Assembly: GCA_027186245.1 (NCBI GenBank)
Contig: CP114490.1
Coordinates: forward strand, 5,409,001-5,473,000
Direction of reading: 5' to 3'
Length of the DNA stretch: 64,000 nt
Source: Coriaria nepalensis
Taxonomy: Eukaryota; Streptophyta; Magnoliopsida; Cucurbitales; Coriariaceae
Shown piece by piece: positions 24,661-38,691 of this stretch. The notes under the pieces are model-generated. The model had not been told where the DNA came from. It saw only the letters and a program-made list of their open reading frames with translations, and searched no databases. Position 1 is the first letter of the stretch, and each line of letters opens with the position of its first letter. The position numbers were made by a program, and so were the translations under genes.

Positions 24661-27600
24661 TCTCCTCAACCCGCTAAATCACATGATCAAGGTTTGAACG
24701 ATTTATGTATTCACACTTCAAACAGAAGTTTCTTGCATAACATGCTAATGATCTTTTAAGAACATGTGTGCTTGTTTTTCAGCTTAGACTCATTTGAATG
24801 TGTCTCTTCAAGACACTAAACCATTTGAATGATGTTCAAATGAATTCTATTTTCACACATCAAACACAAATTCCGTGCATAACTTGCTAGTGATCATATA
24901 AGGACAGTTGTGTCTTTGTTTCACCTGAAAATCATTTCTATGAGTATTCTCAAGCCACCAAATCATTCTAATGAGATTCGAATGAATTCTATTTTCGCAC
25001 TTCAAGCACAAGTTTCGTGCATAACATTCAGATGATATTTCAAGCAAACGTGTGCTTTTGTTTTACATGAAACTCAATTCAATGAGTCTCCTCAACCCGC
25101 TAAATCATATGAATAAGGTTCGAACGAATTTTATTTTCGCACTTCAAACACAAGTTTCGTGCATAACATGGTAATGATCTTTGAAGAACATGTGTGCCTG
25201 TTTTTCACCTTAGACTCATTTGAATGTGTCTCTTCAAGACACTAAACCATTTGAATGATGTTCAAATGAATTCTATTTTCACACATCAAACACAAATTCC
25301 GTGTATAACTTGCTAGTGATCATATAAGGACAGTTGTGTCTTTGTTTCACCTGAAAATCATTTCTATGAGTATTCTCAAGCCACCAAATCATTCTAATGA
25401 GATTCGAATGAATTCTATTCTCGCACTTCAAACACAAGTTTCGTGCATAACATTCTAATGATATTTCAAGCAAATGTGTTTTTGTATCACATGAAACTCA
25501 ATTCAGTGACTCTCCTCAAGCCACTTAATTATATGATCAAGGTTCGAACGAATTCTATATTCGCACTTCAAACAGAATCTTCGTGCATAACATGCTAATG
25601 ATCTTTGAAGGACATGTGTGCCCGTTTTTCACCTTAGACTCATTTGAATGTGTCTCTTCAAGACACTAAACCATTTGAATGATGTTCAAATGAATTCTAT
25701 TTTCACACATCAAACACAAATTCCGTGCATAACTTGCTAGTGATCATATAAGGACAGTTGTGTCTTTGTTTCACCTGAAAATCATTTCTATGAGTATTCT
25801 CAAGCCACCAAATCATTCTAATGAGATTCGAATGAATTCTATTCTCGCACTTCAAACACAAGTTTCGTGCATAACATTCTAATGATATTTCAAGCAAATG
25901 TGTTTTTGTATCACATGAAACTCAATTCAGTGACTCTCCTCAAGCCACTTAATTATATGATCAAGGTTCGAACGAATTCTATATTCGCACTTCAAACAGA
26001 ATCTTCGTGCATAACATGCTAATGATCTTTGAAGGACATGTGTGCCCGTTTTTCACCTTAGACTCATTTGAATGTGTCCCTTCAAGACACTAAACCATTT
26101 GAATGATGTTCAAATGAATTCTATTTTCACACATCAAACACAAATTCCGTGCATAACTTGCTAGTGATCATATAAGGACAGTTGTGTGTTTGTTTCACCT
26201 GAAAATCATTTCAATGAGTCTTCTCAAGCCACTAAATCAACCAAATGAGATTCGAATGAAATCTATTTTCGCACTTCAAACACAAGTTTCATGCATAACA
26301 TTCTAATGATATTTCAAGCAAACGTGTGTTTTTGTTTCATAGGAAACTCAATTCAAGGACTCTCCTCAAGCAACTTAATTATATGATCAAGGTTCGAACG
26401 AATTCTATATTTGCACTTCGAACAGAATCTTCGTGCATAACATGCTAATGATCTTTGAAGGACAGGTGTGCCTGTTTTTCAGCTTAGACTCATTTGAATG
26501 TGTCTCTTCAAGACACTAAACCATTTGAATGATGTTCAAATGAATTCTATTTTCACACATCAAACACAAATTTCTTGCATAACTTGCTAGTGATCATATA
26601 AGGACAGTTGTGTCTTTGTTTCACCTGAAAATCATTTCAATGAGTCTTCTCAAGCCACCAAATCATTCAAATGAGATTCGAATGAAATCTATTTTCGCAC
26701 TTCAAAAACAAGTTTCGTGCATAACATTCAGATGATATTTCAAGGAAATGTGTGCTTTTGTTTCACAGGAAACTCAATTTAGTGAGTCTCCTCAACCCAC
26801 TAAATCATATGAATAAGGTTGAAACGAATTTTATTTTCGCACTTCAAACACAAGTTTCGTGCATAACATGGTAATGATCTTTGAAGGACATGTGTGCCTG
26901 TTTTTCACCTTAGACTCAGTTGAATGTGTCTCTTCAAAACACTAAACGATTTGAAAGATATTCAAATGAATTCTATTTTCACACATCAAACACAAATTCC
27001 GTGCATAACTTGCTAGTGATCATATAAGGACAGTTGTGTCTTTGTTTCACCTGAAAATCATTCAATGAGTCTTCTTAAGCCACTAAATCATTCTAATGAG
27101 ATTCGAATGAATTCTATTTTCGCACTTCAAACACAAGTTTCGTGCATAACATTCAGATGATATTTCAAGCAAACGTGTGCTTTTGTTTTACATGAAACTC
27201 AATTCAATGAGTCTCCTCAACCCGCTAAATCATATGAATAAGGTTCGAACAAATTTTATTTTCGCACTTCAAACACAAGTTTCGTGCATAACATGGTAAT
27301 GATCTTTGAAGAACATGTGTGCCTATTTTTCACCTTAGACTCATTTGAATGTGTCTCTTCAAGACACTAAACCATTTGAATGATGTTCAAATAAATTCTA
27401 TTTTCACACATCAAACACAAATTCCGTGTATAACTTGCTAGTGATCATATAAGGACAGTTGTGTCTTTGTTTCACCTGAAAATCATTTCTATGAGTATTC
27501 TCAAGCCACCAAATCAATCAAATGAGATTCGAATGAAATCTATTTTCGCACTTCAAACACAAGTTTCATGCATAACATTCTAATGATATTTCAAGCAAAC

Positions 27601-30600
27601 GTGTGTTTTTGTTTCATAGGAAACTCAATTCAGTCACTCTGCTCAAGCCACTAATCATATGATAAAGGTTCGACCGAATTCTATATTTGCACTTCGAACA
27701 GAATCTTCATGCATAACATGCTAATGATCTTTGAAGGACAGGTGTGCCTGTTTTTCACCTTAGACTCATTTGAATGTGTCTCTTCAAGACACTAAACCAT
27801 TTGAATGATGTTCAAATGAATTCTATTTTCACACATCAAACACAAATTCCGTGCATAACTTGCTAGTGATCATATAAGGACAGTTGTGTCTTTGTTTCAC
27901 CTGAAAATCATTTCTATGAGTATTCTCAAGCCACCAAATCATTCTAATGAGATTCGAATGAAATCTATTTTTGCACTTCAAACACAAGTTTCGTGCATAA
28001 CATTCAGATGATATTTCAAGGAAATGCGTGCTTTTGTTTCACAGGAAACTCAATTTAGTGAGTCTCCTCAACCCACTAAATCATATGAATAAGGTTGAAA
28101 CGAATTTTATTTTCGCACTTCAAACACAAGTTTCGTGCATAACATGGTAATGATCTTTGAAGGACATGTGTGCCTGTTTTTCAGCTTAGACTCATTTGAA
28201 TGTGTCTCTTCAAGACACTAAACCATTTGAATGATGTTCAAATGAATTCTATTTTCACACATCAAACACAAATTTCTTGCATAACTTGCTAGTGATCATA
28301 TAAGGACAGTTGTGTCTTTGTTTCACCTGAAAATCATTTCAATGAGTCTTCTCAAGCCACTAAATCATTCAAATGAGATTCGAATGAAATCTATTTTCAC
28401 ACTTCAAAAACAAGTTTCGTGCATAACATTCAGATGATATTTCAAGTAAATGTGTGCTTTTGTTTCGCAGGAAACTCAATTTAGTGAGTCTCCTCAACCC
28501 ACTAAATCATATGAATAAGGTTGAAACGAATTTTATTTTCGCACTTCAAACACAAGTTTCGTGCATAACATGGTAATGATCTTTGAAGGACATGTGTGCC
28601 TGTTTTTCACCTTAGACTCAGTTGAATGTGTCTCTTCAAGACACTAAACGACTTGAAAGATATTCAAATGAATTCTATTTTCACACATAAAACACAAATT
28701 CCGTGCATAACTTGCTAGTGATCATATAAGGACAGTTGTGTCTTTGTTTCACCTGAAAATCATTTCAATGAGTCTTCTTAAGCCACTAAATCATTCTAAT
28801 TAGATTCGAATGAATTCTATTTTCGCACTTCAAACACAAGTTTCGTGCATAACATTCAGATGATATTTCAAGCAAACGTGTGCTTTTGTTTTACATGAAA
28901 CTCAATTCAATGAGTCTCCTCAACCCGCTAAATCATATGAATAAGGTTCGAACAAATTTTATTTTCGCACTTCAAACACAAGTTTCGTGCATAACATGGT
29001 AATGATCTTTGAAGAACATGTGTGCCTATTTTTCACCTTAGACTCATTTGAATGTGTCTCTTCAAGACACTAAACCATTTGAATGATGTTCAAATGAATT
29101 CTGTTTTCACACATCAAACACAAATTCCGTGTATAACTTGCTAGTGATCATATAAGGACAGTTGTGTCTTTGTTTCACCTGAAAATCATTTCTATGAGTA
29201 TTCTCAAGCCACCAAATCATTCTAATGAGATTCGAATGAATTCTATTCTCGCACTTCAAACACAAGTTTCGTGCATAACATTCTAATGATATTTCAAGCA
29301 AATGTGTTTTTGTATCACATGAAACTCAATTCAGTGACTCTCCTCAAGCCACTTAATTATATGATCAAGGTTCGAACGAATTCTATATTCGCACTTCAAA
29401 CAGAATCTTCGTGCATAACATGCTAATGATCTTTGACGGACATGTGTGCCCGTTTTTCACCTTAGACTCATTTGAATGTGTCTCTTCAAGACACTAAACC
29501 ATTTGAATGATGTTCAAATGAATTCTATTTTCACACATCAAACACAAATTCCGTGTATTACTTGCTAGTGATCATATAAGGACAGTTGTGTCTTTGTTTC
29601 ACCTGAAAATCATTTCTATGAGTATTCTCAAGCCACCAAATCATTCTAATGAGATTCGAATGAATTCTATTCTCGCACTTCAAACACAAGTTTCGTGCAT
29701 AACATTCTAATGATATTTCAAGCAAACGTGTGTTTTTGTTTCATAGGAAACTCAATTCAGTGACTCTCCTCAAGCCACTTAATTATATGATCAAGGTTCG
29801 AACGAATTCTATATTTGCACTTCGAACAGAATCTTCGTGCATAACTTGCTAATGATCTTTGAAGGACAGGTGTGCCTGTTTTTCAGCTTAGACTCATTTG
29901 AATGTGTCTCTTCAAGACACTAAACCATTTGAATAATGTTCAAATGAATTCTATTTTCACACATCAAACACAAATTCCGTGCATAACTTGCTAGTGATCA
30001 TATAAGGACAGTTGTGTCTTTGTTTCACCTGAAAATCATTTCTATGAGTATTCTCAAGCCACCAAATCATTCTAATGAGATTCTAATGAATTCTATTCTC
30101 GCACTTCAAACACAAGTTTCGTGCATAACATTCTAATGATATTTCAAGCAAATATGTTTTTGTATCACATGAAACTCAATTCAGTGACTCTCCTCAAGCC
30201 ACTTAATTATATGATCAAGGTTCGAACGAATTCTATATTCGCACTTCCAACAGAATCTTCGTGCATAACATGCTAATGATCTTTGAAGGACATGTGTGCC
30301 CGTTTTTCACCTTAGACTCATTTGAATGTGTCTCTTCAAGACACTAAACCATTTGAATGATGTTCAAATGAATTCTATTTTCACACATCAAACACAAATT
30401 CCGTGCATAACTTGCTAGTGATCATATAAGGACAGTTGTGTCTTTGTTTCACCTGAAAATCATTTCTATGAGTATTCTCAAGCCACCAAATCATTCTAAT
30501 GAGATTCGAATGAATTCTATTCTCGCACTTCAAACACAAGTTTCGTGCATAACATTCTAATGATATTTCAAGCAAATGTGTTTTTGTATCACATGAAACT

Positions 30601-31036
30601 CAATTCAGTGACTCTCCTCAAGCCACTTAATTATATGATCAAGGTTCGAACGAATTCTATATTCGCACTTCAAACAGAATCTTCGTGCATAACATGCTAA
30701 TGATCTTTGAAGGACATGTGTGCCCGTTTTTCACCTTAGACTCATTTGAATGTGTCTCTTCAAGACACTAAACCATTTGAATGATGTTCAAAGGAATTCT
30801 ATTTTCACACATCAAACACAAATTCCGTGCATAACTTGCTAGTGATCATATAAGGACAGTTGTGTCTTTGTTTCACCTGAAAATCATTTCTATGAGTATT
30901 CTCAAGCCACCAAATCATTCTAATGAGATTCGAATGAATTCTATTCTCGCACTTCAAACACAAGTTTCGTGCATAACATTCTAATGATATTTCAAGCAAA
31001 TGTGTTTTTGTATCACATGAAACTCAATTCAGTGAC

Positions 31037-31888
31037 TCTCCTCAAGCCACTTAATTATATGATCAAGGTTCGAATGAATTCTATATTCGCACTTCAAACA
31101 GAATCTTCGTCCATAACATGCTAATGATCTTTGAAGGACATGTGTGCCCGTTTTTCACCTTAGACTCATTTGAATGTGTCTCTTCAAGACACTAAACCAT
31201 TTGAATGATGTTCAAATGAATTCTATTTTCACACATCAAACACAAATTCCGTGCATAACTTGCTAGTCATCATATAAGGACAGTTGTGTGTTTGTTTCAC
31301 CTGAAAATCATTTCGATGAGTCTTCTCAAGCCACTAAATCAATCAAATGAGATTCGAATGAAATCTATTTTCGCACTTGAAACACAAGTTTCATGCATAA
31401 CATTCTAATGATATTTCAAGCAAACGTGTGTTTTTGTTTCATAGGAAACTCAATTCAGTGACTCTCCTCAAGCCACTTAATTATATGATCAAGGTTCGAA
31501 CGAATTCTATATTTGCACTTCGAACAGAATCTTCGTGCATAACATGCTAATCATCTTTGAAGGACAGGTGTGCCTGTTTTTCAGCTTAGACTCATTTGAA
31601 TGTGTCTCTTCAAGACACTAAACCATTTGAATGATGTTCAAATGAATTCTATTTCCACACATCAAACACAAATTCCATGCATAACTTGCTAGTGATCATA
31701 TAAGGACAGTTGTGTCTTTGTTTCACCTGAAAATCATTTCTATGAGTATTCTCAAGCCACCAAATCATTCTAATGAGATTCGAATGAATTCTATTCTCGC
31801 ACTTCAAACACAAGTTTCGTGCATAACATTCTAATGATATTTCAAGCAAACGTGTGTTTTTGTTTCATAGGAAACTCAATTCAGTGAC
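31037..31888 (+). repeat. Two-unit block related to 32737-34436
   Basis: Units 31037 and 31463 share cttcgtccataac, gctagtcatcat and ctaatcatctttg with the 850-bp pairs downstream, at a distance of 1700 bp. They have private changes of their own (atttccacac at 31650, ttccatgcat near 31675). Confidence 0.8.
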
Positions 31889-32736
31889 TCTCCTCAAGCC
31901 ACTTAATTATATGATCAAGGTTAGAACGAATTCTATATTTGCACTTCGAACAGAATCTTCGTGCATAACTTGCTAATGATCTTTGAAGGACAGGTGTGCC
32001 TGTTTTTCAGCTTAGACTCATTTGAATGTGTCTCTTCAAGACACTAAACCATTTGAATGATGTTCAAATGAATTCTATTTTCACACATCAAACACAAATT
32101 CCGTGCATAACTTGCTAGTGATCATATAAGGACAGTTGTGTCTTTGTTTCACCTGAAAATCATTTCTATGAGTATTCTCAAGCCACCAAATCATTCTAAT
32201 GAGATTCGAATGAATTCTATTCTCGCACTTCAAACACAAGTTTCGTGCATAACATTCTAATGATATTTCAAGCAAATGTGTTTTTGTATCACATGAAACT
32301 CAATTCAGTGACTCTCCTCAAGCCACTTAATTATATGATCAAGGTTCGAACGAATTCTATATTCGCACTTCAAACAGAATCTTCGTGCATAACATGCTAA
32401 TGATCTTTGAAGGACATGTGTGCCCGTTTTTCACCTTAGACTCATTTGAATGTGTCTCTTCAAGACACTAAACCATTTGAATGATGTTCAAATGAATTCT
32501 ATTTTCACACATCAAACACAAATTCCGTGCATAACTTGCTAGTGATCATATAAGGACAGTTGTGTCTTTGTTTCACCTGAAAATCATTTCTATGAGTATT
32601 CTCAAGCCACCAAATCATTCTAATGAGATTTGAATGAATTCTATTCTCGCACTTCAAACACAAGTTTCGTGCATAACATTCTAATGATATTTCAAGCAAA
32701 TGTGTTTTTGTATCACATGAAACTCAATTCAGTGAC

Positions 32737-34436
32737 TCTCCTCAAGCCACTTAATTATATGATCAAGGTTCGAATGAATTCTATATTCGCACTTCAAACA
32801 GAATCTTCGTCCATAACATGCTAATGATCTTTGAAGGACATGTGTGCCCGTTTTTCACCTTAGACTCATTTGAATGTGTCTCTTCAAGACACTAAACCAT
32901 TTGAATGATGTTCAAATGAATTCTATTTTCACACATCAAACACAAATTCCGTGCATAACTTGCTAGTCATCATATAAGGACAGTTGTGTGTTTGTTTCAC
33001 CTGAAAATCATTTCGATGAGTCTTCTCAAGCCACTAAATCAATCAAATGAGATTCGAATGAAATCTATTTTCGCACTTGAAACACAAGTTTCATGCATAA
33101 CATTCTAATGATATTTCAAGCAAACGTGTGTTTTTGTTTCATAGGAAACTCAATTCAGTGACTCTCCTCAAGCCACTTAATTATATGATCAAGGTTCGAA
33201 CGAATTCTATATTTGCACTTCGAACAGAATCTTCGTGCATAACATGCTAATCATCTTTGAAGGACAGGTGTGCCTGTTTTTCAGCTTAGACTCATTTGAA
33301 TGTGTCTCTTCAAGACACTAAACCATTTGAATGATGTTCAAATGAATTCTATTTTCACACATCAAACACAAATTCCGTGCATAACTTGCTAGTGATCATA
33401 TAAGGACAGTTGTGTCTTTGTTTCACCTGAAAATCATTTCTATGAGTATTCTCAAGCCACCAAATCATTCTAATGAGATTTGAATGAATTCTATTCTCGC
33501 ACTTCAAACACAAGTTTCGTGCATAACATTCTAATGATATTTCAAGCAAATGTGTTTTTGTATCACATGAAACTCAATTCAGTGACTCTCCTCAAGCCAC
33601 TTAATTATATGATCAAGGTTCGAATGAATTCTATATTCGCACTTCAAACAGAATCTTCGTCCATAACATGCTAATGATCTTTGAAGGACATGTGTGCCCG
33701 TTTTTCACCTTAGACTCATTTGAATGTGTCTCTTCAAGACACTAAACCATTTGAATGATGTTCAAATGAATTCTATTTTCACACATCAAACACAAATTCC
33801 GTGCATAACTTGCTAGTCATCATATAAGGACAGTTGTGTGTTTGTTTCACCTGAAAATCATTTCGATGAGTCTTCTCAAGCCACTAAATCAATCAAATGA
33901 GATTCGAATGAAATCTATTTTCGCACTTGAAACACAACTTTCATGCATAACATTCTAATGATATTTCAAGCAAACGTGTGTTTTTGTTTCATAGGAAACT
34001 CAATTCAGTGACTCTCCTCAAGCCACTTAATTATATGATCAAGGTTCGAACGAATTCTATATTTGCACTTCGAACAGAATCTTCGTGCATAACATGCTAA
34101 TCATCTTTGAAGGACAGGTGTGCCTGTTTTTCAGCTTAGACTCATTTGAATGTGTCTCTTCAAGACACTAAACCATTTGAATGATGTTCAAATGAATTCT
34201 ATTTTCACACATCAAACACAAATTCCGTGCATAACTTGCTAGTGATCATATAAGGACAGTTGTGTCTTTGTTTCACCTGAAAATCATTTCTATGAGTATT
34301 CTCAAGCCACCAAATCATTCTAATGAGATTCGAATGAATTCTATTCTCGCACTTCAAACACAAGTTTCGTGCATAACATTCTAATGATATTTCAAGCAAA
34401 TGTGTTTTTGTATCACATGAAACTCAATTCAGTGAC
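32737..34436 (+). repeat. Tandem duplication of a two-unit block (2 x 850 bp)
   Basis: Units 32737+33163 and 33587+34013 repeat with an exact 850-bp step. Shared private changes are gttcgaatgaatt, cttcgtccataac, gctagtcatcat and ctaatcatctttg. The rare gagatttgaatg occurs at 32626 and 33476, which places the duplication breakpoints inside subunit C. A third, less exact copy of the pair lies at 31037-31888. Confidence 0.88.
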
Positions 34437-36139
34437 TCTCCTCAAGCCACTTAATTATATGATCAAGGTTCGAACGAATTCTATATTCGCACTTCAAACA
34501 GAATCTTCGTGCATAACATGCTAATGATCTTTGAAGGACATGTGTGCCCGTTTTTCACCTTAGACTCATTTGAATGTGTCTCTTCAAGACACTAAACCAT
34601 TTGAATGATGTTCAAATGAATTCTATTTTCACACATCAAACACAAATTCCGTGCATAACTTGCTAGTGATCATATAAGGACAGTTGTGTCTTTGTTTCAC
34701 CTGAAAATCATTTCAATGAGTCTTCTCAAGCCACTAAATCATTCAAATGAGATTCGAATGAAATCTATTTTCGCACTTCAAAAACAAGTTTCGTGCATAA
34801 CATTCAGATGATATTTCAAGGAAATGTGTGGTTTTGTTTCACAGGAAACTCAATTTAGTGAGTCTCCTCAACCCACTAAATCATATGAATAAGGTTGAAA
34901 CGAATTTTATTTTCGCACTTCAAACACAAGTTTCGTGCATAACATGGTAATGATCTTTGAAGAACATGTGTGCCTGTTTTTCAGCTTAGACTCATTTGAA
35001 TGTGTCTCTTCAAGACACTAAACCATTTGAATGATGTTCAAATGAATTCTATTTTCACACATCAAACACAAATTTCTTGCATAACTTGCTAGTGATCATA
35101 TAAGGACAGTTGTGTCTTTGTTTCACCTGAAAATCATTTCAATGAGTCTTCTCAAGCTACTAAATCATTCAAATGAGATTCGAATGAAATCTATTTTCGC
35201 ACTTCAAAAACAAGTTTCGTGCATAACATTCAGATGATATTTCAAGGAAATGTGTGCTTTTGTTTCACAGGAAACTCAATTTAGTGAGTCTCCTCAACCC
35301 ACTAAATCATATGAATAAGGTTGAAACGAATTTTATTTTCGCACTTCAAACACAAGTTTCGTGCATAACATGGTAATGATCTTTGAAGGACATGTGTGCC
35401 TGTTTTTCACCTTAGACTCAGTTGAATGTGTCTCTTCAAGACACTAAACCGTTTGAATGATGTTCAAATAAATTCTATTTTCACACATCAAACACAAATT
35501 CCGTGTATAACTTGCTAGTGATCATATAAGGACAGTTGTGTCTTTGTTTCACCTGAAAATCATTTCTATGAGTATTCTCTAGCCACCAAATCAATCAAAT
35601 GAGATTAGAATGAAATCTATTTTCGCACTTCAAACACAAGTTTCATGCATAACATTCTAATGATATTTCAAGCAAACGTGTGTTTTTGTTTCATAGGAAA
35701 CTCAATTCAGTCACTCTGCTCAAGCCACTAATCATATGATAAAGGTTCGACCGAATTCTATATTTGCACTTCGAACAGAATCTTCGTGCATAACATGCTA
35801 ATGATCTTTGAAGGACAGGTGTGCCTGTTTTTCACCTTAGACTCATTTGAATGTGTCTCTTCAAGACACTAAACCATTTGAATGATGTGCAAATGAATTC
35901 TATTTTCACACATCAAACACAAATTCCGTGCATAACTTGCTAGTGATCATATAAGGACAGTTGTGTCTTTGTTTCACCTGAAAATCATTTCTATGAGTCT
36001 TCTCAAGCCACTAAATCATTCAAATGAGATTCGAATGAAATCGATTTTCGCACTTCAAAAACAAGTTTCGTGCATAACATTCAGATGATATTTCAAGGAA
36101 ATGTGTGCTTTTGTTTCGCAGGAAACTCAATTTAGTGAG

Positions 36140-38691
36140 TCTCCTCAACCCACTAAATCATATGAATAAGGTTGAAACGAATTTTATTTTCGCACTTCAA
36201 ACACAAGTTTCGTGCATAACATGGTAATGATCTTTGAAGGACATGTGTGCCTGTTTTTCACCTTAGACTCAGTTGAATGTGTCTCTTCAAGACACTAAAC
36301 GATTTGAAAGATATTCAAATGAATTCTATTTTCACACATCAAACACAAATTCCGTGCATAACTTGCTAGTGATCATATAAGGACAGTTGTGTCTTTGTTT
36401 CACCTGAAAATCATTTCAATGAGTCTTCTTAAGCCACTAAATCATTCTAATGAGATTCGAATGAATTCTATTCTCGCACTTCAAACACAAGTTTCGTGCA
36501 TAACATTCTAATGATATTTCAAGCAAATGTGTTTTTGTATCACATGAAACTCAATTTAGTGAGTCTCCTCAAGCCACTTAATTATATGATCATGGTTCGA
36601 ACGAATTCTATATTCGCACTTCAAACAGAATCTTCGTGCATAACATGCTAATGATCTTTGAAGGACATGTCTGCCCGTTTTTCACCTTAGACTCATTTGA
36701 ATGTGTCTCCTCAAGACACTAAACCATTTGAATGATGTTCAAATGAATACTATTTTTACACATCAAACACAAATTCCGTGCATAACTTGCTAGTGATCAT
36801 ATAAGGACAGTTGTGTCTTTGTTTCACCTGAAAATCATTTCAATGAGTCTTCTCAAGCCACTAAATCATTCAAATGAGATTCGAATGAAATCTATTTTCG
36901 CACTTCAAAAACAAGTTTCGTGCATAACATTCAGATGATATTTCAAGGAAATGTGTGGTTTTGTTTCACAGGAAACTCAATTTAGTGAGTCTCCTCAACC
37001 CACTAAATCATATGAATAAGGTTGAAACGAATTTTATTTTCGCACTTCAAACACAACTTTCGTGCATAACATGGTAATGATCTTTGAAGAACATGTGTGC
37101 CTGTTTTTCAGCTTAGACTCATTTGAATGTGTCTCTTCAAGACACTAAACCATTTGAATGATGTTCAAATGAATTCTATTTTCACACATCAAACACAAAT
37201 TTCTTGCATAACTTGCTAGTGATCATATAAGGACAGTTGTGTCTTTGTTTCACCTGAAAATCATTTCAATGAGTCTTCTCAAGCTACTAAATCATTCAAA
37301 TGAGATTCGAATGAAATCTATTTTCGCACTTCAAAAACAAGTTTCGTGCATAACATTCAGATGATATTTCAAGGAAATGTGTGCTTTTGTTTCACAGGAA
37401 ACTCAATTTACTGAGTCTCCTCAACCCATTAAATCATATGAATAAGGTTGAAACGAATTTTATTTTCGCACTTCAAACACAAGTTTCGTGCATAACATGG
37501 TAATGATCTTTGAAGGACATGTGTGCCTGTTTTTCACCTTAGACTCAGTTGAATGTGTCTCTTCAAGACACTAAACGATTTGAAAGATATTCAAATGAAT
37601 TCTATTTTCACACATCAAACACAAATTCCGTGCATAACTTGCTAGTGATCATATAAGGACAGTTGTGTCTTTGTTTCACCTGAAAATCATTTCAATGAGT
37701 CTTCTTAAGCCACTAAATCATTCTAATGAGATTCGAATGAATTCTATTCTCGCACTTCAAACACAAGTTTCGTGCATAACATTCTAATGATATTTCAAGC
37801 AAATGTGTTTTTGTATCACATGAAACTCAATTTAGTGAGTCTCCTCAAGCCACTTAATAATATGATCATGGTTCGAACGAATTCTATATTCGCACTTCAA
37901 ACAGAATCTTCGTGCATAACATGCTAATGATCTTTGAAGGACATGTCTGCCCGTTTTTCACCTTAGACTCATTTGAATGTGTCTCCTCAAGACACTAAAC
38001 CATTTGAATGATGTTCAAATGAATACTATTTTTACACATCAAACACAAATTCCGTGCATAACTTGCTAGTGATCATATAAGGATAGTTGTGTCTTTGTTT
38101 CACCTGAAAATCATTTCAATGAGTCTTCTCAAGCCACTAAATCATTCAAATGAGATTCGAATGAAATCTATTTTCGCACTTCAAAAACAAGTTTCGTGCA
38201 TAACATTCAGATGATATTTCAAGGAAATGTGTGGTTTTGTTTCACAGGAAACTCAATTTAGTGAGTCTCCTCAACCCACTAAATCATATGAATAAGGTTG
38301 AAACGAATTTTATTTTCGCACTTCAAACACAAGTTTCGTGCATAACATGGTAATGATCTTTGAAGAACATGTGTGCCTGTTTTTCAGCTTAGACTCATTT
38401 GAATGTGTCTCTTCAAGACACTAAACCATTTGAATGATGTTCAAATGAATTCTATTTTCACACATCAAACACAAATTTCTTGCATAACTTGCTAGTGATC
38501 ATATAAGGACAGTTGTGTCTTTGTTTCACCTGAAAATCATTTCAATGAGTCTTCTCAAGCTACTAAATCATTCAAATGAGATTCGAATGAAATCTATTTT
38601 CGCACTTCAAAAACAAGTTTCGTGCATAACATTCAGATGATATTTCAAGGAAATGTGTGCTTTTGTTTCACAGGAAACTCAATTTACTGAG
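36140..38691 (+). repeat. Tandem duplication of a three-unit block (2 x 1276 bp)
   Basis: Units 36140, 36564, 36990 are repeated at 37416, 37840, 38266 with an exact 1276-bp step. Both copies share tatgatcatggttcg, gacatgtctgcccg, tctcctcaagacac, aatactatttttac, gtgtggttttg and caagctactaaatc. The same block in superblock 2 (18711-19560) shows the older form with aatactattttcac, so the change to ttttac happened before the local duplication. Confidence 0.9.

Larger units (their letters stand above)
13606..28488 (+). repeat. Superblock 2 (35 units)
   Basis: Second copy of the superblock, 14883 bp. Unit starts: 13606, 14032, 14456, 14882, 15308, 15732, 16156, 16582, 17010, 17436, 17862, 18287, 18711, 19135, 19561, 19987, 20413, 20838, 21257, 21683, 22109, 22535, 22959, 23385, 23809, 24235, 24661, 25087, 25511, 25935, 26361, 26787, 27212, 27638, 28063. 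The offset to superblock 1 changes stepwise: 13605, then 14878 after a three-unit gain, 14453 after a one-unit loss, 14460-14461 after a reshuffled stretch near 21-22 kb, and 14883 after a one-unit gain near 25.5 kb. Rare private changes are shared between copies, such as the shortened catt-caatg at 12178 and 27061. Confidence 0.92.
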
